Source: Nitrososphaerota archaeon (GTDB lineage: Archaea; Iainarchaeota; Iainarchaeia; Iainarchaeales; GCA-2688035). From it: a stretch of 36,210 nt of DNA. The notes under the pieces were generated by a model, which saw only the letters and a program-made list of their open reading frames with translations, was not told the origin of the DNA and ran no database searches. The stretch spans positions 1-36,210 of the forward strand of contig JAFCCH010000004.1 of NCBI GenBank assembly GCA_017610265.1, read 5' to 3'. Below, piece by piece: positions 1 through 6,731 of the stretch (position 1 is its first letter; each line of letters starts with the position of its first letter). Position numbers and translations under genes: made by a program.

Positions 1-1
1 G

Positions 2-721
2 GCAACAGGTTCGCCTGTAACCTTAAACGGAAGCTGTTCTGATAGTGACGGTACAATTTCAAGCTGTGTCTGGACTGCTCCCGCCGGATGTATTGCAGGA
101 GCTCCTGTTGAAGACTGGACAGACCCTACTGATGTAAAAACTTCTATTGAGATTACCTGCACAGGTTCAGTTGGTGACATATTCACTGTTGATCTAAAGG
201 CAATTGATTCTGCCGCAAACTCTGACACTGACACAGCAGACATTGTAATTTCTGACTTTGGCACTTACTTAAAAATAATTCAGCTTAGTGCTGATCCAAT
301 AATCTTTGATGAACCAGGGCTGGCTTTTAGTTCGATAAATGTTGCGGTAGAAAATATCAGTTCAACTCCTGTCAATGCCCTTGTAAGACTTGAAGTTCTT
401 GACCCTACAACAAACGTGCCAATTGTTCCGCCAATGGTTTCTGAAAACAATTCTTGTGGTCTGTTGGCAGACGGAGACATCTGCAGCCTGACAGAGGTTG
501 CTTTTCCGGGAATTGACATTTCAACCATTCCAGGCGGAAGCTACAAATTGCAGGCTTCTGTTGAGGCCTTTTCAGGCAAAATTGATGACCAAAAAGCCCT
601 GTTTTTTACAATAAAGCAGCAAACTCCTGTGCCTGAAACAAACCTTATTCTTATTGCTGTAATTGCCTTATCTGTAATTGGAATAGTTTTTCTTTCAGGA
701 AATAAAAAACCTTTGAAATAG
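2..721 (+). CDS. C-terminal part of a cell-surface protein (5' truncated by window)
   Basis: The reading frame is open from the first bases of the window to TAG at 719-721, so the gene starts upstream. The ORF track begins at an internal GTG (416) and misses about 138 codons. The translated part is rich in Thr, Ser and Asp, with paired cysteines. It opens with a segment reading TGSPVTLNGSCSDSDG, which looks like a PKD/Ig-like beta-sandwich. A second Ig-like segment follows, then a hydrophobic helix (LILIAVIALSVIGIVFLSG) and a short lysine-rich tail. This is the usual layout of an archaeal envelope protein anchored by its C-terminus with the bulk outside. The precise function is not recognisable. 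Confidence 0.8.
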   Translation, partial: ATGSPVTLNGSCSDSDGTISSCVWTAPAGCIAGAPVEDWTDPTDVKTSIEITCTGSVGDIFTVDLKAIDSAANSDTDTADIVISDFGTYLKIIQLSADPIIFDEPGLAFSSINVAVENISSTPVNALVRLEVLDPTTNVPIVPPMVSENNSCGLLADGDICSLTEVAFPGIDISTIPGGSYKLQASVEAFSGKIDDQKALFFTIKQQTPVPETNLILIAVIALSVIGIVFLSGNKKPLK

Positions 722-748
722 GGTATATTATTATTTTTTTGCCTGCTT

Positions 749-774
749 AATTCACTTAAATAATTCACTTAAAT
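749..774. repeat. 13-bp perfect tandem duplication upstream of the 443-aa gene
   Basis: AATTCACTTAAAT occurs twice head to tail (749-761 and 762-774). The second copy runs into CTTAAATTATA, the best TATA-like box for the gene starting at 796 (centre about 23 nt upstream of its ATG). The duplication may therefore have duplicated or shifted a promoter element. Confidence 0.8.
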
Positions 775-795
775 TATAGTTTTTGGGTTTTTTTT

Positions 796-2127
796 ATGAA
801 GGGTAGCCAGTTATTTGCCGTTTTTATTGCAGTCCTGATGGTTGCATCAATTCTGGGTTATTACACAGCGCAGGAAATGCCAAGCACTCGGGATAGTCCT
901 GATGGAACTCCTCCTGAACAGGATTTGGCACTTGACTTTATTGCAAGTGATGTTGAAGCAAGTGTTTTCCAAATTCTTCCAACCATAAAAATTCAGGCAG
1001 AAACAGAGGAAACAGACATTGTGGCAATAAACAGCAGCATTTATGCAATTGAAGGCGTTAAAAAAGTCAGTGGCAGATTTGAACAACGGGCTTACACAAT
1101 GCTTGGCACAGGCTTTGTTTATGTTGCAGACATAAGCTTTTCCACTGACATGACTTCTTATGACGTAATTAAACTGCTTGAAGATGAGACCTCTCTTAAA
1201 TTTATTTCAGGCTACAACTTTGCTCTTGTTGAGCTTCCGACAACAGTTTCACTAACAAGTGTTGACAAAGTTCTAAATCTTTCAAGGGAACACGAGTTTA
1301 CAGAAAATCTTAGCGAGTCACTTGTAAGCTTTGATTCAATGGAAAAAGACCAGGTAAAAATAAGCCTTGAGGTAACCTTTGTTGGGGACAATGTTGTGCA
1401 AATGATGGCCTATGAGGAAGAAAACATTACTGCTACTCCTGTTGAAAAAACTGTTTCCTTGACGGCTCCGATTGCTTCTCTTGAAAAAAATCTTCTCATT
1501 GAAGCAGACAATGCATTTTATTCACAGCTTGATTTTGTTTCCAATGTTGAATCAGACATCAATGCCTTGCCCCCGGTAGAAACTGTAAATATCTTTGTTT
1601 CAGACTTCAATCCTGTTCTTTCATTTACCTTTGAAGAAGTGCTTGCAACAGAAACATTTTCAAAACTTGAATCTTTTCTAAATGATTTGAATGCAGAAAC
1701 TGTTTCACTTGCAAATGAGCCATTAAATGCAAGCATTGCCTTTAAAGCCGGAATTTCAGGCGCAGATTTCCTGGAGAAAAAGCTTGCAGTTGAAGCAAAG
1801 CTTGAAGAGCTTGGCATTGAAGTAGATGTTGAAGAGGCAAAAGGATTTGTGGCAGGGGAAATAACCCTTAAATCAGAAGACTCAGGCGCAGTCGCAACTG
1901 CCATCAATGCTCTTTTTGAAGAAAAAGGAATTTCTATAAAAATTGTACAGCCAGGTGTTTTAGCAGTAGCAGAAATTGAGGATTCTGAATTAACTCATAT
2001 GGTTGAGTCAGGTGAAGTGCAGGCAATGCTTAAGCCAGGGCACGGTCTCCAAGACCATGTTAATGTCGGCGTGGACATCGCCCTTGTAAGGGGTCTGCTT
2101 TCCTCGGCAACCGCAAACGAACAGTAA
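796..2127 (+). CDS. Unrecognised membrane-anchored extracytoplasmic protein, 443 aa
   Basis: I do not recognise the family. The N-terminus (LFAVFIAVLMVASILGYYTA, residues 6-25) is a signal peptide or uncleaved anchor. It is followed by a Pro/Asp-rich linker and about 400 residues of alternating beta and amphipathic alpha segments. Phrases such as 'IYAIEGVKKVSGRF' and 'LEELGIEVDVEEAKGFVAG' suggest several repeated ferredoxin-like (beta-alpha-beta) units, but this is a reading of the pattern and not a domain match. There are no cysteines in the exported part and no catalytic motif that I can see. There is no Shine-Dalgarno sequence; the TATA-like box about 23 nt upstream suggests a leaderless start at ATG 796. 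A T-rich stretch (2180-2188) follows the stop and may terminate transcription. Confidence 0.75.
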   Translation: MKGSQLFAVFIAVLMVASILGYYTAQEMPSTRDSPDGTPPEQDLALDFIASDVEASVFQILPTIKIQAETEETDIVAINSSIYAIEGVKKVSGRFEQRAYTMLGTGFVYVADISFSTDMTSYDVIKLLEDETSLKFISGYNFALVELPTTVSLTSVDKVLNLSREHEFTENLSESLVSFDSMEKDQVKISLEVTFVGDNVVQMMAYEEENITATPVEKTVSLTAPIASLEKNLLIEADNAFYSQLDFVSNVESDINALPPVETVNIFVSDFNPVLSFTFEEVLATETFSKLESFLNDLNAETVSLANEPLNASIAFKAGISGADFLEKKLAVEAKLEELGIEVDVEEAKGFVAGEITLKSEDSGAVATAINALFEEKGISIKIVQPGVLAVAEIEDSELTHMVESGEVQAMLKPGHGLQDHVNVGVDIALVRGLLSSATANEQ

Positions 2128-2194
2128 ATTAATTTTGCAGCCACAGACTAATTTAATTGCAAACAATGCTTTGTTTTCACTTTTTTTTAAGCCT

Positions 2195-2239
2195 AATCAG
2201 TTTTCGCCTTTTAACCTGAATCAGTTTTCGCCTTTTAAC
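2195..2239. repeat. 24-bp-period tandem duplication covering the NAC stop codon
   Basis: AATCAGTTTTCGCCTTTTAAC is present at 2195-2215 and again at 2219-2239 (21 identical bases, period 24). Read on the minus strand, each copy encodes L-K-G-E-N-stop in the same frame. The last five codons and the stop of the NAC gene are therefore repeated immediately beyond the stop, giving a spare in-frame C-terminus and stop. Confidence 0.85.
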
Positions 2240-2562
2240 TCAAGTATTGCTGCAGCAATGTCGCCCTCGTTTTTCTTCAACGCGGCTTCGGCTTTTTTTT
2301 CGTTAACATTGGCTTGCTTTACAACCATTTCAATATCTTCCTTGCTTGGGCCTGTTTCTTCTTCAACCTCGTCGCCCATAACTGTGTAGGTTTTTTTGCC
2401 CTGCATGTTTATGGCTGTAACGCTTGCGTTCTCAATAATTATCTTTTTTGTTTTGCCTTCAATAATGACTCGCTCAGCATCAACTTCTTCATTTTTAATG
2501 CCCATTTGCTTCATTATTTTTTGCATGGCTCTTGGGTCCATACCTTTCATTCCCGGAAACAT
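2221..2562 (-). CDS. nac: Archaeal nascent polypeptide-associated complex protein (alpha-NAC homolog)
   Basis: This 113-aa protein matches archaeal NAC, a homodimeric chaperone that binds near the ribosomal exit tunnel and shields emerging chains. The N-terminus (MFPGMKGMDPRAMQKIMKQM) is typical of the family. A NAC beta-barrel follows (about residues 25-65), then an acidic linker and a UBA domain (about 72-111, ending IAAAILELKGEN). The ORF track starts 21 codons upstream at 2625, but I chose ATG 2562. It has a Shine-Dalgarno GGAG eight bases upstream, gives the normal family start and length, and avoids an unlikely basic extension. The gene is divergent from the 217-aa gene, with 74 bp between starts. 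Its 3' end has an odd duplicated stop region, listed separately. Confidence 0.93.
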   Translation of the reverse strand: MFPGMKGMDPRAMQKIMKQMGIKNEEVDAERVIIEGKTKKIIIENASVTAINMQGKKTYTVMGDEVEEETGPSKEDIEMVVKQANVNEKKAEAALKKNEGDIAAAILELKGEN

Positions 2563-2570
2563 CGAATCAA

Positions 2571-2574
2571 CTCC
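2571..2574 (-). promoter_or_regulatory. Shine-Dalgarno site that fixes the NAC start
   Basis: On the minus strand GGAG lies eight nt before ATG 2562. No comparable site precedes the longer ORF start at 2625. Confidence 0.7.
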
Positions 2575-2605
2575 TTTTTTGACAAAATTCTTTTGGTAGA
2601 AAAAG

Positions 2606-2613
2606 CTTTTTAA
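2606..2613 (+). promoter_or_regulatory. TATA-like box for a leaderless gene
   Basis: CTTTTTAA is centred about 27 nt upstream of ATG 2637. That spacing places transcription start at or next to the start codon. The surrounding AAAAGCTTTTT is symmetric, so it could also serve the divergent NAC gene. Confidence 0.5.
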
Positions 2614-2636
2614 CCTGCGCCACACTAAATCTTCTT

Positions 2637-3290
2637 ATGAGGAAGGATCTCATAAGCTCTTTTGGACAGCTTCAAAAAGTGCTGCCGAAGGATTTTAACG
2701 TTGAAAAAGAGGGTGCCAGGGTTTCAGCATTAAAGCATTACTTGTCAAAGGGCGGAGTGCTTCACATTGCGCCTGCCAGTAAGGGCTGGCCAAAGCTTTT
2801 GTATCCAACAAAGGCTCATTTGAGAAAAAAAATTGATGAAACAAGGCAGCTCTACAATCAGTATGATACAAGACTTAGCAGCTGGACCAAAAAATTCAAT
2901 GATGCAAAATCTTATCATTCCCTGCACAATTTTAAAAAATTAAAAGAGCCATTGTTCTGGAAACACATAGCAAAGTGCGCGGTTGATCCCGATTACAAGA
3001 ACGATTCCCAAAAAGTAAAGCTTCCTGTTCATCTTGTTTCAGACAACAGATGGAAGCCAATGGTCAAAATGTTTGTTCAAGACCTTGATTACAGAAAACA
3101 GCTTGTTCAAACTGTTGACGAAAGCATTGTCTACAAAAAGGAAAAAAGGGTTGCACAATATGCTGACTTGCTTCAAAAGTTTAGGATGGAGCAAAGCAAC
3201 AGGAAAATTGACGAATTAAAGTTGAAAATAGGGGTGTTGGAAGCAGACATTAGTGCAATGCAAGAGCTTGCAAGATGGGCCTCTTTCTAA
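2637..3290 (+). CDS. Unrecognised cytoplasmic protein with coiled-coil segments, 217 aa
   Basis: I do not recognise the family. The protein is highly basic, with no signal peptide or membrane helix. A compact N-terminal part contains KGGVLHIAPASKGWPKLLYP (about 38-57). Two Lys/Glu-rich helical stretches follow: about 60-105, and a C-terminal one from about 160 that has heptad-like spacing (ELKLKIGVLEADISAMQELA). The basic character and the coiled-coil end suggest a nucleic-acid or ribosome-associated role, an impression supported only by its position divergent from NAC. The ATG appears leaderless (TATA-like box 27 nt upstream). Confidence 0.7.
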   Translation: MRKDLISSFGQLQKVLPKDFNVEKEGARVSALKHYLSKGGVLHIAPASKGWPKLLYPTKAHLRKKIDETRQLYNQYDTRLSSWTKKFNDAKSYHSLHNFKKLKEPLFWKHIAKCAVDPDYKNDSQKVKLPVHLVSDNRWKPMVKMFVQDLDYRKQLVQTVDESIVYKKEKRVAQYADLLQKFRMEQSNRKIDELKLKIGVLEADISAMQELARWASF

Positions 3291-3357
3291 AAAGCTCTTT
3301 TTATTAGGTCAAGCTTTTATTTCCTTGAATTAACTTCCAATTTTGTTAAGCCCAACC

Positions 3358-3367
3358 TTTAAATATT
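3358..3367 (+). promoter_or_regulatory. TATA-like box upstream of the lipoprotein gene
   Basis: TTTAAATATT is centred about 26 nt before ATG 3388. This supports the shorter, leaderless start over the ORF-track start at 3343, which lies upstream of the TATA box. Confidence 0.55.
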
Positions 3368-3387
3368 TCAAAATCCTTTCTTTTGGC

Positions 3388-3969
3388 ATGGATAAAAGGA
3401 TTTTGCTTGTTTCAATTGCCCTTGTGGCAATTCTCTTAAGCGGCTGTGTAACGCCAAGCCTTGAGGGACAGACAAAAAGGTTTGAAAAAGACGGTTTTGG
3501 CCTAAACTATGGTGAAGAGCCAGGCTGGCTTGACTGGAAGGAAGTTCCCTTTGCCGAAATAATGCTTAAGGCAATGCTGGCGGACATGGGTGAGGAGCCG
3601 GAACTTGTTCTCATAAAGGACGAGGGCGGCGATGATTCAGCTCCTGACATGGCATTTATCGGCCTTGTAATGACTGACAACGAGTCTAAATATTCAAGCG
3701 TTTTGGAAATCCCTGTTGAAGAACTTGAAGCAGGCCCAGGCGTTTTACCAGGCAATTTTTCAAATCCGGAGATTAAAAGAATTGGAAGCATTGACTGGAT
3801 TTATCTTTCAGCAGAGCAATCAGATGAAGAAGCGCCAAACATGTCTGACATGGCGGTTACAATCTGCAATGACAAGCTTGTGGTTCTTCTTTTGATTAAT
3901 GGAAAGGAAAATGCGCAGGAGAACAGGGATTATTTTCAGACCATAGCGGCTTCAGCCGATTGTTCTTAA
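3388..3969 (+). CDS. Small predicted lipoprotein, 193 aa, function unknown
   Basis: The start MDKRILLVSIALVAILLSGC is a lipoprotein signal peptide with lipobox L-L-S-G-C, modified cysteine at residue 20. The upstream part of the track ORF (from 3343) is not needed, because the TATA-like box at 3358-3367 places transcription start at ATG 3388. The mature part is acidic and about 170 residues long, with hydrophobic strands (MAFIGLVMT, LVVLLLINGK) and a late cysteine pair. It resembles the small extracytoplasmic domains that read a 'photoreceptor-like' alpha/beta pattern, but I cannot assign a family. The next gene, an AIM24-family protein, starts 22 nt downstream, so the two are probably co-transcribed. 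Confidence 0.75.
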   Translation: MDKRILLVSIALVAILLSGCVTPSLEGQTKRFEKDGFGLNYGEEPGWLDWKEVPFAEIMLKAMLADMGEEPELVLIKDEGGDDSAPDMAFIGLVMTDNESKYSSVLEIPVEELEAGPGVLPGNFSNPEIKRIGSIDWIYLSAEQSDEEAPNMSDMAVTICNDKLVVLLLINGKENAQENRDYFQTIAASADCS

Positions 3970-3991
3970 ATTTAAAATTGGAGGTTTTTCA

Positions 3992-4735
3992 ATGGAATAC
4001 AAAATTACAGGAGACATTCTTCAAACAGTTGACATGACCCTTAACGCAGGTGAAAGGGTTTACTGCGAGTCAGGCGCACTTGCCTGGATGAGCGACAATG
4101 TAAAAATGGAAACAAAAGCCAAGGGCGGCATAATGAAAAGCATTGGACGTGCTTTTACTGGTGAATCATTCTTTTTGGTTGATTACTTTGTGGAAGACGG
4201 AAAGGGCATGATAAGCTTTGCCGCAGAATATCCTGGGAAAACAATTCCATTTGAGTTAAAGGACGGGCAAAGCGTTATTGCACAAAAGGACGCTTTCCTT
4301 GTTGCAGACAACTCTGTTAAAATGGAGGTCTTCTTCCAAAAAAAGCTTGGAGCAGGAATCTTTGGAGGGGAAGGTTTCCTCTTGCAAAAGTTTACAGGAC
4401 CCGGCAATGTCTTTGCAAGCGTTGGAGGCGAAATTGTTTCATTTAATTTGCAGGCAGGGCAAAGGCTGAAAGTAAACCCTGGTTTTGTTGCCGCATTTGA
4501 GCCAACAGTTCAATTTGACATTCAGACAGTTAAAGGCATTAAGAACATTCTTTTCGGAGGCGAAGGCTTGTTTCTTGCAACAGTTTCAGGCCCTGGAAGG
4601 GTTTGGCTTCAGACAATGCCAATAAGGCATCTTGCAAACAAGATAAATGAATTTATTCCAACCAAGGGCGGAGGGCAAAGCAAAGGCGGTTCTGGCCTAA
4701 GCCTTGGAGCCGGAGGACTCAATTTTAAGTTGTGA
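3992..4735 (+). CDS. AIM24/TIGR00266-family protein
   Basis: This 247-aa protein matches the AIM24 family (TIGR00266, formerly DUF124), found in bacteria, archaea and mitochondria. The start (MEYKITGDILQTVDMTLNAGERVYCESGAL) shows the family's first beta repeat, with the pattern V-x-C-E-S-G-A-L/M-x-W-M. Further Gly-rich beta repeats follow (GAGIFGGEGFLLQKFTGPG, NILFGGEGLFLATVSGPG), then a Gly/Ser-rich tail. The family folds as a beta-helix-like trimer, and its biochemical role is unclear (mitochondrial inner-membrane organisation in yeast). The start is preceded by a strong Shine-Dalgarno GGAGG. The small membrane-protein gene follows without a gap. Confidence 0.9.
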   Translation: MEYKITGDILQTVDMTLNAGERVYCESGALAWMSDNVKMETKAKGGIMKSIGRAFTGESFFLVDYFVEDGKGMISFAAEYPGKTIPFELKDGQSVIAQKDAFLVADNSVKMEVFFQKKLGAGIFGGEGFLLQKFTGPGNVFASVGGEIVSFNLQAGQRLKVNPGFVAAFEPTVQFDIQTVKGIKNILFGGEGLFLATVSGPGRVWLQTMPIRHLANKINEFIPTKGGGQSKGGSGLSLGAGGLNFKL

Positions 4736-4740
4736 TTTCC

Positions 4741-5064
4741 ATGAACAAATCACTTGCATTAATTTTGACTCCAGTTGTCCTTCTGGCGGCATTAGCCATT
4801 TCACTTCTTTTGGCAGTTGTGTTGGTTGTTTTCCTTGCATTCAATCCATTGGTTGTTTTGGGTATTGTCGGGATTGTTGCAGTGCTTCTTGCAGTGATTG
4901 TCATAAGCCTGGTAATTTTCACAGGCATCATGTTGGCAATCTTTGTCTTTGGAACAATCTACTTTATCCTGCGCGATGTAAACGAGCCATTTCAGAGAAC
5001 AGAGAGTAAGGACTATTCGCCGGGTCAGCAGGAAGAAGTTGGCAGAAAAAAGCAGAGCTTGTGA
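4741..5064 (+). CDS. Small membrane protein, 107 aa
   Basis: Almost the whole protein is hydrophobic. It has a first helix at about residues 5-30, a second and probably third between about 34 and 78, and a charged hydrophilic C-terminal tail (NEPFQRTESKDYSPGQQEE). No family is recognised. ATG 4741 is preferred over the overlapping GTG at 4732, because GTGAT at 4732-4736 matches part of the archaeal Shine-Dalgarno sequence (GGAGGTGAT) at a suitable distance. The gene follows the AIM24 gene directly and precedes a lipoprotein gene by 6 nt, so the three likely form one operon. Confidence 0.75.
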   Translation: MNKSLALILTPVVLLAALAISLLLAVVLVVFLAFNPLVVLGIVGIVAVLLAVIVISLVIFTGIMLAIFVFGTIYFILRDVNEPFQRTESKDYSPGQQEEVGRKKQSL

Positions 5065-5070
5065 TCTTGA

Positions 5071-6603
5071 ATGAAAAAGCTGTTCTTTATTTTTATCATT
5101 CTGCTCTTAAGTGGTTGCATAACAACAGACGGCAATTCAAGTGATTCATCCGGAACTCATCCTCTTGAGTGGCCTGACGGTTCTGGTAGTGGTGCAAAAA
5201 CAGAGGCTCCTGAAATAAAATTGCCTGAAAGCCCTTTGACTGCGGAATTTGCTTTTAGCAATCCTGAAACAGGCAGGGTGAGAGACAGGTTTATTGACAG
5301 TAAAGGAAATACTTATATTCTTGGCGATCCAAAGGACAAAGACATGGCTTTTTTCATTGAGAAATATGATTCAAGCGGAAACCTTGCCTGGACAAAAAGT
5401 TGTGGAGGCAGTTTTAACTGGGGCCTTGACCGCCTTTCATTATTTGTTGACTCAGAGGAAAACCCTTACATAGCGGGCTTTTTCAGGGGGGAAATTTTGG
5501 GCGAGTTTTCCTGCGGTGCAGATGTTGAAGTGGTTAAAACAGGCTCTGTTTGGCCTGTTCTTTGGGGTGTAAAATTTAGTCAGGATGGAACACCGCTTTG
5601 GGCAAAAAGCTTCAATATTGTTGACTTTGGAATGATTATGAATGTTGGTTTTGACAAGTTTTTCGTTGACCAGTCACAAAATATTTATGTTCTTGGAAGT
5701 TCAGTGCAGAACATAAGTTTTGGCAATGACGTTAGTTTGCCTACAAAAAACAAAGACGATTATTTTTTCTTTTTAACAAAATACACTTCTGATATAGCTG
5801 CCCAGTGGGCAAAGACCGCCAGTGGCCCAGGTAGTGAATCCTTAGGACAATTATTTGTTGACAAGGGAGGCAATGCATATATTTCAGGGCAGGCAGCAGT
5901 CTTTCCAGAAAGCAAGGGTTTGACAAACTTTGGCAATGGCATTGAAATTGAACCAGGTTTCTTCATTGCAAAATATAATTCAGGTGGAGAAATTCAATGG
6001 GCTAAAAGCAAGGAAGGCATTTTTAGAGTTGACCCAACTGACATTTTTGTTGACGATTCAAGCAATGTTTATTTGACAGGAGTCACTATTAGAGATTTAA
6101 ATCTTAGTCCAGATGTTTATATCCCAAGACACGAAGACTTTTTCAATCTTGGATTTTTTGTAAAATACAGTTCTGACGGAACTCCCTTGTTTGCAAAAGC
6201 AGTCTTTGCAGACGACGACGCAGTGATAAATTCTGTCTTTGTTGACTCTTCTGGAAACATTTTTGTTGCAGGTTATTTCAAGGGAGATGCTGATTTTGGA
6301 AATGGAATTATTGCATCAGGCTTTGAGAAAAGAAGTTCTTTCATCGCAAAATACAATTCTAGCGGGGAAATTCAATGGGTGGAAGTTCCTTCAGGAGAAG
6401 GAACAGGCGGCTCTTACAATATGTCTGTTGACGATTCTGGCGGAATAGGAAGCAACTATATGAGCTCTATAAACATTGATTCTTCCGGAAACATTTATGT
6501 ACTAGGCTCCAAAACAGGTTTGCTTGATTTTGGAAACAATGTTTTAATAGAAGACGATGGCTCCTCAAACTACGAATTCTTCTCGGCCAAGTACAAACAG
6601 TAG
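5071..6603 (+). CDS. Lipoprotein with SBBP-type beta-propeller repeats, 510 aa
   Basis: The N-terminus MKKLFFIFIILLLSGC is a lipoprotein signal (lipobox L-L-S-G-C, cysteine 16), followed by a Ser/Gly-rich linker. From about residue 65 to the end there are some eight repeats of about 50-60 residues. They follow the pattern 'FVDSSGNIYVxGxxxG.xDFGN', then 'FFIAKYNSSGEIQWAK'. This is the SBBP (Pfam PF06739) beta-propeller repeat style of secreted proteins. Such propellers usually mediate binding, so an envelope-attached adhesion or scaffolding role is inferred. The gene is preceded by GTGAT, a partial Shine-Dalgarno sequence, and is the last gene of the AIM24 operon. Confidence 0.85.
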   Translation: MKKLFFIFIILLLSGCITTDGNSSDSSGTHPLEWPDGSGSGAKTEAPEIKLPESPLTAEFAFSNPETGRVRDRFIDSKGNTYILGDPKDKDMAFFIEKYDSSGNLAWTKSCGGSFNWGLDRLSLFVDSEENPYIAGFFRGEILGEFSCGADVEVVKTGSVWPVLWGVKFSQDGTPLWAKSFNIVDFGMIMNVGFDKFFVDQSQNIYVLGSSVQNISFGNDVSLPTKNKDDYFFFLTKYTSDIAAQWAKTASGPGSESLGQLFVDKGGNAYISGQAAVFPESKGLTNFGNGIEIEPGFFIAKYNSGGEIQWAKSKEGIFRVDPTDIFVDDSSNVYLTGVTIRDLNLSPDVYIPRHEDFFNLGFFVKYSSDGTPLFAKAVFADDDAVINSVFVDSSGNIFVAGYFKGDADFGNGIIASGFEKRSSFIAKYNSSGEIQWVEVPSGEGTGGSYNMSVDDSGGIGSNYMSSINIDSSGNIYVLGSKTGLLDFGNNVLIEDDGSSNYEFFSAKYKQ

Positions 6604-6657
6604 CCGTCTCGCCCGGCTGGTGTGAGTAAAAGGCTATTTCGCTTTGCTCAATAGCCT
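6602..6657 (+). terminator. Two adjacent hairpins after the SBBP lipoprotein gene
   Basis: Two perfect inverted repeats follow the stop: AGCCG/CGGCT (6602-6606 with 6614-6618) and AGGCTATT/AATAGCCT (6631-6638 with 6650-6657, 11-nt loop). Neither is followed by a clean T tract, so this is not a textbook terminator. It may be an mRNA 3'-end stabiliser or the remnant of a small repeat element. Confidence 0.45.
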
Positions 6658-6694
6658 GACTTCACTTACTTTTACCGGAAGCCTGCTTTGAAAT

Positions 6695-6707
6695 CCATTT
6701 TAAATGG
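6695..6707. promoter_or_regulatory. Palindromic TATA region upstream of the helicase gene
   Basis: CCATTTTAAATGG is a perfect 13-bp palindrome centred about 31 nt upstream of ATG 6732, and it contains a TATA-like ATTTTAAAT. It can act as the basal promoter. The symmetry would also suit a dimeric repressor, which is speculative. Confidence 0.4.
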
Positions 6708-6731
6708 CTTTTCCAATCAAATTAATTTACA

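Noticed and set aside
416-721. Separate 101-aa ORF starting at GTG 416
   Set aside because: The frame is open back to the window edge with matching surface-protein sequence, so this is the 3' part of a longer gene.
1518-1907. 129-aa minus-strand ORF within the 443-aa gene
   Set aside because: Ser/Ala/Thr-rich shadow of the coding strand with no recognisable domain.
2135-2613. Plus-strand ORFs across the NAC gene
   Set aside because: Phe/Ser-rich translations opposite a well-supported NAC gene.
2563-2625. 21-residue N-terminal extension of NAC
   Set aside because: The Shine-Dalgarno site and the family's normal start favour ATG 2562.
3343-3387. 15-residue extension before the lipoprotein signal
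   Set aside because: It would precede a standard lipobox signal peptide and contains the TATA-like box.
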